From positions 1-56,983 of the forward strand of contig JAQSWN010000021.1 of assembly GCA_029266615.1 (NCBI GenBank): 56,983 bases of DNA. Direction: 5' to 3'. Within the stretch, counting starts at the first letter, position 1. Every line of letters begins with the position of its first letter. This DNA is from Polyangiaceae bacterium. Lineage in GTDB: Bacteria > Myxococcota_A > Polyangia > Polyangiales > Polyangiaceae. Positions 24,459 through 32,599 of this stretch are shown in pieces. The position numbers and the translations under genes are program-made. The notes beneath the pieces are model-generated. The model was not told the origin of the DNA, made no database searches, and worked only from the letters and a program-made list of their open reading frames with translations.

Positions 24459-25256
24459 ATGTTACCGGTTTTGGTCTTCTTCGTTGCTCACTGGCAGATC
24501 TCGGTCTTCTTCCAGACCTTCTTCCTGCACCGCTACGGAGCGCATAAGCAGTTCACGATGTCGAAGGGCTGGGAGCGCTTCTTCTTCCTGTGCACGTACG
24601 TGGCGCAGGGGTCGAGCTTCTTGTCCCCGCGCGGCTACGCGATCTTGCATCGTATGCACCACGCGTTCAGCGACACGGAGAAGGACCCCCACTCGCCGCT
24701 CTTCTACAAGAACGTCTTTACGATGATGCTGGCGACCAAGAAGCGCTACGACGCCTTCGCGTACTACCGCGAGACGGCGGAGCCGCGGTTCGAGGCAGAC
24801 GTGCCGAGCTGGCCGCTGCTCGAGAAGATTGGTCAGAACTGGGCCGCGCGCGTGGCGTGGGGCGGCGTTTACACCGCCTTCTACCTTCACTTCGCGACCA
24901 GCCCCTGGCTCTTCGCTCTGCTCCCCGCCCACTTCATCATGGGTCCCATCCACGGGGCGATCGTCAACTGGTGCGGCCACAAGTACGGCTACCGCAACTA
25001 CCAGAGCAAGGACGTGTCGCGGAATACGCTGTTCTTCGACTTTCTGACCGCGGGTGAGCTGTTCCAAAACAACCACCACGAGTTTTCGATGAGCCCTAAC
25101 TTCGCGGCCCGTCGCTTCGAGATCGACCCCACCTATCCGGCGATCGTGCTGCTGGACAAGCTGGGCATCATCCACATCGCGACGCCCCAGCGCATGCGCT
25201 ACCCGCGCCGTCCGGAGTCGGAGACCGAGCTGGAGACGCCCGTCGCGGCGGAGTGA
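24459..25256 (+). CDS. Acyl-CoA/fatty acid desaturase, membrane di-iron type
   Basis: 265-residue integral membrane desaturase that inserts a double bond into an acyl chain using oxygen and a di-iron centre. The histidine boxes are HRYGAH, HRMHH and QNNHHEF, plus [12 protein letters not shown]; these match the stearoyl-CoA/Delta9-type family. Four hydrophobic helices flank them. ATG 24459 is preferred; TTG 24447 in the same frame would add four residues and has no good ribosome site. The product would adjust membrane fluidity. It diverges from purE and appears monocistronic. Confidence 0.87.
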   Translation: MLPVLVFFVAHWQISVFFQTFFLHRYGAHKQFTMSKGWERFFFLCTYVAQGSSFLSPRGYAILHRMHHAFSDTEKDPHSPLFYKNVFTMMLATKKRYDAFAYYRETAEPRFEADVPSWPLLEKIGQNWAARVAWGGVYTAFYLHFATSPWLFALLPAHFIMGPIHGAIVNWCGHKYGYRNYQSKDVSRNTLFFDFLTAGELFQNNHHEFSMSPNFAARRFEIDPTYPAIVLLDKLGIIHIATPQRMRYPRRPESETELETPVAAE

Positions 25257-25265
25257 AAGGTTAAC

Positions 25266-25397
25266 TCAGCCGGGGGTGCGCGTCGCTTCTAGCTCGCGCA
25301 CCTTGGCTTCGAGGGTCCGGGAGCTCATGCTTCAGGGCTTCTACCGACTCGGTAGCGCAGCGAAACGACCGGCTGTGAAACCATCGTGGCCCTCACG
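25266..25397 (-). pseudogene. Possible frameshifted remnant of a coiled-coil protein gene
   Basis: In the 248-base gap between the desaturase and SCO genes, the minus strand reads WFHSRSFRCATESVEALKHEL and then, after a one-base frame change at about 25319, RTLEAKVRELEATRTPG and a stop at 25266. The two pieces join into one continuous heptad-like helix, which suggests a decayed C-terminus. No start or upstream body is visible, and part of the gap gives no recognisable sequence. The parent family was not identified. This is a tentative reading; chance cannot be excluded. Confidence 0.25.
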
Positions 25398-25504
25398 ATA
25401 GCTTGCATGGGTGCGTGGGCGATTGCAGGGGCCGCGCCAGCGCCAAATTCCTGGAAATATGGCACCGCGAGCGGCAGCCGCCCGACGGCGCGGCGGCCAT
25501 GCCG

Positions 25505-26104
25505 TCAGCCGAGCAGCGCCGCGTCTTTCAGCAGCTGGGTCATCTGCGCGTCTTCGCTAGTCCGGTAGTAGCCGCGAATTTCACCCGTGCCGTCGACGAG
25601 CACCAGGTGCGAGCCGTGAAAGAGGCCCAGGTGGTCGGCGCCAGGTGTCGGCTTGCCATCGAGCGCCAGCTTGAATCCTTGCTCGGACGTTTTGCGCACG
25701 ACCTCCAGATCGCCGGTGAGGAAGCGCCACGTCGAGAGGTCCGCGCCATACTGCTGCGCGTACGCGGTAAGCACCGAGGGCGTATCGTGCTCCGGATCCA
25801 CGCTGAAGCTGACGAGCTGCACCTTTGCGCCATCCTGGGCGGCCGCTTGCTGCAGCTCGCGCATGCGCCGAGTGATGCGCGGACACACCGTCGGGCAACG
25901 GGTAAAGAAGAACGCCGCCGCCCACACCTGCCCTCGCAGGGTCCCGGCGGTCACCGGTCGGCCCGCCTGGTCGGTCAGCTCGAAGCTGCCGACGTTACCC
26001 AGCTGCGGCAAGTCCGAGGCACGGCGACACCCACCGGCCAGCGCAGCGAGCCCCGCGAGCGCGGTCAGCTGCCGACGCGTCAACGAAAGCGGATTGAAGC
26101 TCAC
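25505..26104 (-). CDS. SCO1/SenC-family copper chaperone lipoprotein
   Basis: 199-residue thioredoxin-fold protein of the SCO family, which delivers copper to the CuA site of cytochrome c oxidase or acts as a thiol reductant. The copper-binding motif FFFTRCPTVCPR (CxxxC) and the distal His in LFHGSHLVLVD are present. LAALAGGC near residue 26 is a clear lipobox preceded by a twin-Arg-like start (LTRRQLTALAG), so export by Tat is possible. GTG 26104 is the start. No oxidase subunits are adjacent. Confidence 0.88.
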   Translation of the reverse strand: MSFNPLSLTRRQLTALAGLAALAGGCRRASDLPQLGNVGSFELTDQAGRPVTAGTLRGQVWAAAFFFTRCPTVCPRITRRMRELQQAAAQDGAKVQLVSFSVDPEHDTPSVLTAYAQQYGADLSTWRFLTGDLEVVRKTSEQGFKLALDGKPTPGADHLGLFHGSHLVLVDGTGEIRGYYRTSEDAQMTQLLKDAALLG

Positions 26105-26135
26105 GCGCGGCGTCTACGACTCACCCCAGGCACCG

Positions 26136-27230
26136 TCAAGCGGGCACGACCGTCGGGCGCGTCGTCTCCCACAGCTCACGCAGCAGCTTACGCCGAGAAC
26201 GGCGTTCGCCCTTGGCTACTGCCCATACGAGCTCACGGGCCCGCGCGTTCACGGGGACGCTGATGCCGTGACGCTCGGCGCGTTCGACGACCTCGCCGTT
26301 CAAGAAATCCACCGCTGGCTCGCGCCCCCGCTCGACCGCAGCCAGCATGGAAGAGCGCATGCGGCGGTAACGAGCGCCAACCGCGAGCATCAGCGTGTGC
26401 TTGGTGGCGAGCGACACGGACGCTTTCCGTCGCTCCTCCGGGCTGAGCGACAGCCATGCCAAGTCGACGGTGCCCGCGACCTTCTCCAGCCGTACGCCCT
26501 CGGCCCGCGCGACCTGCACGACCTCGGAGACGATCTCGAGCGCCAAGCGCCTCACGAAGCGTAGCCTCAGGATCGAGCCGAGCCGCTCGCCGGCGAGAGT
26601 GCCGAGCGTGGAGACCGCGCAGTTGATGGCGAGCTTGCTCCAGCGCACCCCAATGAGATTCTGGGTAATGGTGACGGGACCCACCACCTCGAGCACCCGG
26701 GCCAGCTCGGACAAGCGCGAATCGTCTCCACCGGGCAGCACCCCGAGCGAGAAGCCGCCCGAAGAAGTCCGCTCGTAAACGCCCGGCTCGACCATCGAGG
26801 CGCCCCACGCGACGACGCCGCCGACGACTCGGTCCGGCCCCACCAAGCGCGCGACGCGCTCCTCACATAGGCCGTTCTGAAAGCACACCAGCTTGCCGTG
26901 CGGGCCGAGCGCGGGAAGCACGCTACGCGCCGCCTGCTCGACCTGCGGTGGTTGGACCGCGAGCAGCACCCAATCGTAGTCATGGGTTTCGGGGGGCACC
27001 GACAGCACCGCGTCCGGCTTGCCTCCACGCCCCGCATCGTCCCCTCGCAGCCGAAAACCGCGCTCTTGAAGAGCGGTAGCGATAGTGGAGTTGGTCGTGA
27101 GAACGTCCAGCTCGGCCTCGCCTCCGGACACGAGCGAGCCCACGACGCCCCCAATTCCGCCCGCGCCGACGAGCAGGATTCGCGGCGATTGACGGCCCCT
27201 GCGGGCGTGCTTGCTCGGCGCGGCGCTCAC
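26136..27230 (-). CDS. 2-dehydropantoate 2-reductase family protein
   Basis: Ketopantoate reductase fold; PanE reduces 2-dehydropantoate to pantoate with NADPH in coenzyme A synthesis. 364 residues. GAGGIGGVVGS near residue 22 is the dinucleotide-binding motif, LLAVQPPQ and CFQNGLCEE follow, and the C-terminal domain has VRWSKLAINCAVSTLG (catalytic Lys) and EPAVDFLNGEVVERA. It is longer than typical PanE (about 300 residues) because of an N-terminal basic tail and a C-terminal extension, so it may be a paralogue acting on another 2-oxo acid. GTG 27230 start. Confidence 0.82.
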   Translation of the reverse strand: MSAAPSKHARRGRQSPRILLVGAGGIGGVVGSLVSGGEAELDVLTTNSTIATALQERGFRLRGDDAGRGGKPDAVLSVPPETHDYDWVLLAVQPPQVEQAARSVLPALGPHGKLVCFQNGLCEERVARLVGPDRVVGGVVAWGASMVEPGVYERTSSGGFSLGVLPGGDDSRLSELARVLEVVGPVTITQNLIGVRWSKLAINCAVSTLGTLAGERLGSILRLRFVRRLALEIVSEVVQVARAEGVRLEKVAGTVDLAWLSLSPEERRKASVSLATKHTLMLAVGARYRRMRSSMLAAVERGREPAVDFLNGEVVERAERHGISVPVNARARELVWAVAKGERRSRRKLLRELWETTRPTVVPA

Positions 27231-27330
27231 GACGCGAGCATAGGCGAAATCCTTTGCCAGTCGGGGGCGATCCCTGTACTACCTCGCCCCACACCGTCCT
27301 ACCCGTCGGTGCATCACACAAGGAGCTGCC

Positions 27331-27402
27331 ATGCGCCTCATCAAGAAGCTTCTCGAGCGCCTGCGTCTGCGCCTCCCGCTGCCCGCTGCCGCGTTCGCCT
27401 GA
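27331..27402 (+). CDS. Very small gene: 23-residue cationic amphipathic peptide
   Basis: ATG 27331 is preceded by AAGGAG at 27320-27325, one of the clearest ribosome sites in the window. The peptide starts MRLIKKLLERLRLRL, which as a helix would place Leu/Ile on one face and Arg/Lys on the other, and ends PLPAAAFA. Such peptides can lie on membranes, act as toxins or serve as leaders. It lies 46 bases before the small zinc-ribbon-like gene, so it could be its leader peptide. No homologue is known to me. Confidence 0.45.
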   Translation: MRLIKKLLERLRLRLPLPAAAFA

Positions 27403-27448
27403 GCGTCGAGCGGTAGCGAGCGTGGTATCGCCCAATCCTCGACCGCCA

Positions 27449-27631
27449 ATGACCGAGCTAGAGCGGTCACGCGTTGGACTTTGTGCGACCTGTCGCCACG
27501 CTCGCACCATCGTCTCTGCGAAGGGCTCGATGTTTTGGCTGTGCGAGCGTGCGGTGCGGGAGCCTACGCGCTTTCGCAAGTATCCGCCGCTGCCGGTTCT
27601 GCGCTGCGCGGGCTTCGAGCCCACCGACTAA
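27449..27631 (+). CDS. Small four-cysteine protein of unknown function
   Basis: 60 residues from ATG 27449. Four cysteines are arranged as CATC near the start, then LCERA and LRCAGFEP, consistent with one zinc site. The pattern GLCATCRHAR, then KGSMFWLC and FRKYPPLPVLRC looks like a small conserved family seen in high-GC bacteria; I know of no function for it. The longer open frame beginning at 27254 overlaps the small peptide gene and is not supported. It converges on the methyltransferase gene. Confidence 0.65.
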   Translation: MTELERSRVGLCATCRHARTIVSAKGSMFWLCERAVREPTRFRKYPPLPVLRCAGFEPTD

Positions 27632-27657
27632 CGCTCACTCGCGGAGACGTCGCCAGC

Positions 27658-28341
27658 TCAGCCGCCCGGCTTTCGGCCGTAAGTCATCGTCTGCGCGCCC
27701 GCAAAAAGCCACCTGAGCCGCGGCTCCAGGGGCCGCAGGAAGGACACCGCGGCAGGGAAGAACACGATGTAATCGAGCTTCACCTTTTCGAAGCCGGCGT
27801 CACGCAGAAGTCGGCGTTGCTCTCCGGGCCAGAGCAGGATGGCGTCGTCGTCGAACTCGCACGTCGACACGGCGCGCCGTGTCAGCGGATTCCAAGGGTT
27901 GTGCTCGAAGATGAAGAGGCGGCCGCCCGGGACCAAGGCGGTCATGGCTTGCTGCATGACGGAAGCGCGCTCAGCGACGGGCACGTGGTGCAGCACGCAA
28001 GCCAGAACGACGGCCTCGAAGGCGCCTTTCGGTATGTCGGAAACATCGTGATGGACCTGCGCGCCGGGCACGCGTTCTCGTGCCTTGTCGGCGCTCAACT
28101 CCGAGGGTTCGAAGCCGTGCACGACCGAAAAGCTTCCGACCAGCTTTTCCAGCATGTTGCCGATCCCGCAACCGAAGTCGAGCAGGGGCGCGGCGGGGTT
28201 CACGCCCGCGCGCAATAGGCACTCCACCTTGTATTGGGAGAAGTACCCCGTCTCCTCTCCGGTCAAGGCGACGTTTTTCGCGTGCAGCTGCTCGTACGAC
28301 TCCGCGTAGGCGTCGAACTTCTTCGCGTGCTTCGCGCTCAT
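27658..28341 (-). CDS. Class I SAM-dependent methyltransferase
   Basis: 227-residue methyltransferase. Motif I is LLDFGCGIGNML, the acidic motif II region is GFEPSEL, and the mid-domain AVVLACVLHHVP and VPGGRLFIFEHNPWNP follow the methyltransferase-11 pattern. The N-terminal YAESYEQLHAKN resembles those that act on lipid-linked or sugar substrates. ATG 28341 overlaps the stop of the GT2 gene (ATGA), so it is second in a GT2-methyltransferase operon and may modify the sugar or lipid made by that enzyme. The acceptor is unknown. Confidence 0.83.
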   Translation of the reverse strand: MSAKHAKKFDAYAESYEQLHAKNVALTGEETGYFSQYKVECLLRAGVNPAAPLLDFGCGIGNMLEKLVGSFSVVHGFEPSELSADKARERVPGAQVHHDVSDIPKGAFEAVVLACVLHHVPVAERASVMQQAMTALVPGGRLFIFEHNPWNPLTRRAVSTCEFDDDAILLWPGEQRRLLRDAGFEKVKLDYIVFFPAAVSFLRPLEPRLRWLFAGAQTMTYGRKPGG

Positions 28342-29351
28342 GATGGCTCTCGCGCCTTCTCGCGACGATCGTCCAGGTAGCGCGAGCTCGGTCCCGCCTC
28401 CGCACCGACGAAGTTGATCAGCTCGGCCGTAACGTACAGGGGCCTTCGCTTCACTTCCTCGTAGATGCGACCCACGTACTCCCCCAAAATGCCGGTCATG
28501 AACAGCTGGGCCGAAGTCCCCAAGGCGACCGCGATCATGAGCGTGGCCCAGCCTTGCACGGTAGCCCCCAGGTACAGCTTCACGTAGACGACGTACATCG
28601 AGTAGACGATTGCTACCATTGCGGTTCCGACGCCGAGCCAGCTCGCAAGGCGCAGCGGCAGAATCGAGAAGGACGTGATCGCGTCTACTGCGAAGCGCAG
28701 CATCTTCGTAAACGGATACTTGGTCTCCCCCGCGAAGCGCGCCTCCCGATCGTACAGCAGCGGACTCTGCTTGAAACCGACCCAAGATACCATGCCGCGC
28801 ACGAAGCGATGCCGCTCGCGCAGGGCGCGCAGGGTCAGCACGACGGGCCGCGAGACGAGCCTGAAGTCGCCTGCGTCGACGGGAATGGTGACGCCGCCCA
28901 GCATCCAGCGCAGGAAGCGGTAGAAGACGGACGCGGTCGCGCGCTTGAACAGCGTCTCTCCCGCCCGACTGCGACGCACGCAGTAGACCACGTCGAAGCC
29001 GTCTCTCCAGCGAGTGATCATCTCGAGCACGACTTCCGGCGGGTCTTGGAGATCGGCGTCCATGATCACGACCGCGTCACCCTCGGCTCTGTCCAAGCCA
29101 GCCGTGATGGCGAGCTGGTGGCCAAAATTACGAGCGAACGAGACGACTTTGAAGCGAGGCTCCGCGCTCGCCATTTCTCGAAGCATCTGAAGGGAGGCGT
29201 CTTTGGATCCGTCGTCGATGAACACGACTTCCCAACTTCTCACCTGCGATTCGAGCTTGCTCATCACCTCGGCCAGCCGGCGACGTAGCTCGTCGATCAC
29301 TAGGGCCTCGTTGAAGATCGGAATGATGAGAGACAGCTCGGGGCGCTCCAT
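28338..29351 (-). CDS. Polyprenol-phosphate-type glycosyltransferase, GT2 (GtrB/DPM1-like)
   Basis: 337 residues. The GT-A domain has LIIPIFNEA, VVFIDDGSKDAS, FARNFGHQLAITAG, MDADLQDPPEV (metal-binding DAD and DLQDPPE) and DAGDFRLVSR. Two C-terminal membrane helices (about residues 225-300) follow, then the cytoplasmic tail. These enzymes transfer a sugar from a nucleotide donor to undecaprenyl or dolichyl phosphate for later use by GT-C enzymes on the outer face. The divergent neighbours include candidate GT-C proteins. First gene of a two-gene operon with the methyltransferase. Confidence 0.88.
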   Translation of the reverse strand: MERPELSLIIPIFNEALVIDELRRRLAEVMSKLESQVRSWEVVFIDDGSKDASLQMLREMASAEPRFKVVSFARNFGHQLAITAGLDRAEGDAVVIMDADLQDPPEVVLEMITRWRDGFDVVYCVRRSRAGETLFKRATASVFYRFLRWMLGGVTIPVDAGDFRLVSRPVVLTLRALRERHRFVRGMVSWVGFKQSPLLYDREARFAGETKYPFTKMLRFAVDAITSFSILPLRLASWLGVGTAMVAIVYSMYVVYVKLYLGATVQGWATLMIAVALGTSAQLFMTGILGEYVGRIYEEVKRRPLYVTAELINFVGAEAGPSSRYLDDRREKAREPS

Positions 29352-29442
29352 TCGCGGCTAATCTACGCTCTGGCCTGCCGGATGCACCACAGATCGCTTC
29401 TAGCTTGGGAACGGCCGCCCTATTTGCTACACCTCCCCTCCC

Positions 29443-31482
29443 ATGCCCGGCCCCGGGTTCGATACCACCGATGACGGAGTAGATCTCCTCGCGCAGAAGG
29501 AAGTCAGCTTGGGCGTCCGGCCTGCGCTGCGCGAGCGCTTTCTGCCGCTAGAAAGCGCGGTCAAGCTCGCAGCGCTTTTGTTCTGCGAAGGGGCTTCGGT
29601 GGGTCTGTGCCTCTGGTCGCTCGGCAGCGACGGCCTTGCCCGTTACGCATTGGAGAACGAGCTACCAATCGAAGCTCGGCGCGCGCTGATCCAGCTCATG
29701 GTGGCGCTCGGGGTGGTGGCCGTGCTCGGCGGGCTCGCCTTCCTATTGCGCGCACGTCGGGACGCCGCCGCGCGGCTGACACGCGGTGCACTGGAGCTGT
29801 CGCCGCTGCTCGTGTCTGGCTTTCTTCCGCTCGGCTTCCAATGGCAGCTCTGGGCTTCGCGCGAGACGACCTTCGGCGTCTTCACGTGCGTCTTGGGGCT
29901 CGGCTTCTTCGTTTGCTTGAAAGTGAGCGCGGAGGCTCTACGGTCGGATCCCTCCGAGGCCCTCGAGTCCGTGCGGCGCGCCCTCTCTCGGCTAGCCGCG
30001 CGCACGGAGGGCTGGGTCCCTCCACTCGTCGTCGCGCTCGCGGCGACCTTTTACACGCTCTACTTCTCGTACCACACCATCCAGTACCACCGCTCCGTGC
30101 TCACCATGAGCTACGACCTGGGGCTGGAGAACAACCTGCTGTGGAACACCGTCCACTTCGGCGGGTTCATGAAGTCCTCGCCGCTGTCAGGACCGCACGG
30201 TACGCACTTCGGCTTTCACGCCACGCTCTTCGCGTACGTCATCGGCATCTTCTATTACTTCTATCAGCAGCCGGAGATGCTGCTGGCGTTCCAGGCAGCG
30301 CTCATCGGCTTCGCTGCGGTCCCGCTCTACCTGTTTGCTCGCTCGCACATCGGGCGGTGGGCGGCGAGCCTGTGCGCGGTGCTTTACGTCCTCTATCCGC
30401 CTGTCCACGGCTCGAATCTTTACGACTTTCACTACCTGCCGCTCGGCGTGTTCTTCCTATGGCTCACGCTGTGGCTGATTGACGCAGGTCGTTACAAGTG
30501 GGCTGCCCTCGCCGTCATTCTCACGCTCAGCGTGCGCGAGGACGTCGCGGCGGACCTAGTGGTCATGGGTGCCTTCGCCATGTTCGCCGGGCGAAGGCCG
30601 CGCGCGGGAATGGTGGTGGCGGGTGTCGCCGCCGTCTACTTCCTCGTGATGAAGATGATGATCATGCCCCGCTTCTTGGACGGGGCACAGTCGTTCATCC
30701 ATCAGTGGAAGGATCTCGTCCCCGCCGGCGGTCACGGCTACGGGGGTGTGCTGATGACCGTGCTCGGCAATCCGGTCTACACGCTGACCAGCCTGCTGGA
30801 GACCGACAAATTCCTGTACCTGGTCCAGATCGGCGCGCCCTTCTGCTTCCTCGTGTGGCGGCGCCCAATTGGGTTCTTCGTCTCCCTGCCCGGCTTTTTC
30901 TTCACGCTCCTGAGCACGAAGTACCCCCCGCTCGTCCAGATCTCCTTCCAGTACACGGCGCATTGGACCGCATTTCTCTTCGTGGGGTTCATCGCGACGC
31001 TGAGGTGGCTGCGCGCTCCCAAGTTCCCAGGGGTCGACGGCGGCTTCCGAAGGCAGCGAATTTGGCTGGCCGCCGCCTGTTTCACGACCCTGCTCACGAG
31101 CTACCAGTACGGCGCAATCTTGCAGACGAATACGGCGCGGGGTGGCTTCGGCAAGTACAAGTTCGGCATGAGCGACTCGGACCGCCAGCGCTACGCGGAC
31201 CTGCTGCGGCTCGTGGGCAAGGTGCCCCCGCTCGCCAAGATCAGCGCCGCTGAATTCGTCGTGCCGCACGTCTCAAGCCGGCCGGACGCCTACACGTTGA
31301 GAAATGGAATCTACGACGCCGAGTACGTGCTTTGGGAGTCCCCCGCGCGCGACGACGAGCGCCACTTCGTTCACGAAGCGCTCAAGGGTCCTTTCGGCGT
31401 CGTGGCAAGCAGCGGACCATTCGTCCTCGCCAAGCGGGGATACGACAAATCGGAGAACCAGCTTTGGCTGAAGACACGTTGA
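29443..31482 (+). CDS. DUF2079-family polytopic membrane protein
   Basis: 679 residues with about 12 predicted membrane helices. MSYDLGLENNLLWNTVHFG, HFGFHATLF, DFHYLPLGVFFL and LTLSVREDVAADL are the conserved pieces of DUF2079, a family that looks like GT-C glycosyltransferases but has no proven reaction. The soluble C-terminal part (about residues 560-679) likely faces the periplasm. ATG 29443 lies 91 bases from the divergent GT2 gene. Its last 19 bases overlap the next gene, so the two are coupled. Confidence 0.82.
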   Translation: MPGPGFDTTDDGVDLLAQKEVSLGVRPALRERFLPLESAVKLAALLFCEGASVGLCLWSLGSDGLARYALENELPIEARRALIQLMVALGVVAVLGGLAFLLRARRDAAARLTRGALELSPLLVSGFLPLGFQWQLWASRETTFGVFTCVLGLGFFVCLKVSAEALRSDPSEALESVRRALSRLAARTEGWVPPLVVALAATFYTLYFSYHTIQYHRSVLTMSYDLGLENNLLWNTVHFGGFMKSSPLSGPHGTHFGFHATLFAYVIGIFYYFYQQPEMLLAFQAALIGFAAVPLYLFARSHIGRWAASLCAVLYVLYPPVHGSNLYDFHYLPLGVFFLWLTLWLIDAGRYKWAALAVILTLSVREDVAADLVVMGAFAMFAGRRPRAGMVVAGVAAVYFLVMKMMIMPRFLDGAQSFIHQWKDLVPAGGHGYGGVLMTVLGNPVYTLTSLLETDKFLYLVQIGAPFCFLVWRRPIGFFVSLPGFFFTLLSTKYPPLVQISFQYTAHWTAFLFVGFIATLRWLRAPKFPGVDGGFRRQRIWLAAACFTTLLTSYQYGAILQTNTARGGFGKYKFGMSDSDRQRYADLLRLVGKVPPLAKISAAEFVVPHVSSRPDAYTLRNGIYDAEYVLWESPARDDERHFVHEALKGPFGVVASSGPFVLAKRGYDKSENQLWLKTR

Positions 31483-32531
31483 CCCCGAGCGCCACCGAGG
31501 GCGACTCCGCGGGTGCAGGCCCCGTACCCAGCGGCGTGGCCGCCCCTCCCTCTCCGCAGGGAAGGCCTCCCGGCGCCTTGCGCCGAGTCCTGGAGTGGTT
31601 CTGGCGAGGTCGGGCCCTCAAGCGCCTGCGAGCCGACGCGAAGCAAGCGTCGCCTGCGGCGCGGGAGCTCGCGGAGCGGGCGAGGCTACTGTTCGCGCTC
31701 GGCGAGCGAGCGCGTCTGCCCGCCGAGCCACTGCCTAGCAGCGCGGACGCAACCGCCGCGGAGCTCTACCGCCAGTCGGCCTTCTTTGCGGCGCGAGCAT
31801 TGGCGGATCGCCGCGGTGCGTCGCCAGCCTCGCCTTGGGAAGGGCTAGCCAGCAAGCCGCTCGCGGACGCTTGTGGCGGCGCGGAGCGCGCCGCGGAGTT
31901 GGTCCGCTTGGTGGAGACCGGAAATTTCACCGATACCTGGGGCGTGCCGAAAGAAGAGCGAGCCCTGCGCGCGACCGACCTCGCCGGCCTGTGCCGTTTT
32001 CTACTGGGTGAGCTAGCGTGGGAAACGAGGGCGCGAGACGCGCTCTGGCTACAGCGCTTTCTCCGCCTGGGCGGAGTGCTCGCGCTGATCCTCGGCGTGC
32101 TGCTGGGTTTCCGCGCCATGCGCGACAGCAGTGAGCGTCGGTACGACGTGGCGGTGGGCAAGGCATGGCGCACGAGCTCGTCGGCGGGCATGGGATGCAC
32201 GTCGCCGCAACAGCAGTGTGGCAACGGCTCGGACTTCTTCTTCCACACCAACGAAGAGCGCAATCCATGGGTAGAGATCGACTTGGGACGCCCCATGGAG
32301 GTGAGCGCCGTGCGGCTCGTGAACCGACGAGATTGCTGCTTCGAACGAGCGATTCCCATCGTGGTCGAGCTGGCAACGAACCCGGAGCACTTCAAGGAGG
32401 TTGGGCGGCGGACAGCGCCTTTCAGCTCATGGCGCGCCGATTTCCCGAAGACCTCGGCGCGTTACGTGCGAGCACGGGTGCTTTCCAAGTCGGTGATGCA
32501 CCTGGCCGAGGTGCGTGTGCTCACTCAATAG
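31464..32531 (+). CDS. Membrane protein with C-terminal discoidin (F5/8 type C)-like domain
   Basis: 355 residues. The N-terminal half is Ala/Arg-rich and helical, probably cytoplasmic. One membrane helix lies at about residues 195-215 (LRLGGVLALILGVLLGF). The C-terminal domain contains NPWVEIDLGRPMEVSAVRLVNR and YVRARVLSKSVMHLAEVRV, the core strands of a galactose-binding-like fold, so it may bind glycan outside the membrane. TTG 31464 is chosen because GGAG lies eight bases upstream; it overlaps the end of the DUF2079 gene. A longer frame from 31332 runs antisense to nothing useful and is unlikely. Confidence 0.72.
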   Translation: MAEDTLTPSATEGDSAGAGPVPSGVAAPPSPQGRPPGALRRVLEWFWRGRALKRLRADAKQASPAARELAERARLLFALGERARLPAEPLPSSADATAAELYRQSAFFAARALADRRGASPASPWEGLASKPLADACGGAERAAELVRLVETGNFTDTWGVPKEERALRATDLAGLCRFLLGELAWETRARDALWLQRFLRLGGVLALILGVLLGFRAMRDSSERRYDVAVGKAWRTSSSAGMGCTSPQQQCGNGSDFFFHTNEERNPWVEIDLGRPMEVSAVRLVNRRDCCFERAIPIVVELATNPEHFKEVGRRTAPFSSWRADFPKTSARYVRARVLSKSVMHLAEVRVLTQ

Positions 32532-32599
32532 ACCGCCGGGATCGCCGAAATCCGCCCTAAAAGCGCGGGTCGACGTGCTAAAAACGTGCCCCCCGGACC

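Noticed and set aside
28342-28785. N-terminal extension of the methyltransferase
   Set aside because: It overlaps the GT2 gene in another frame and has no methyltransferase features.
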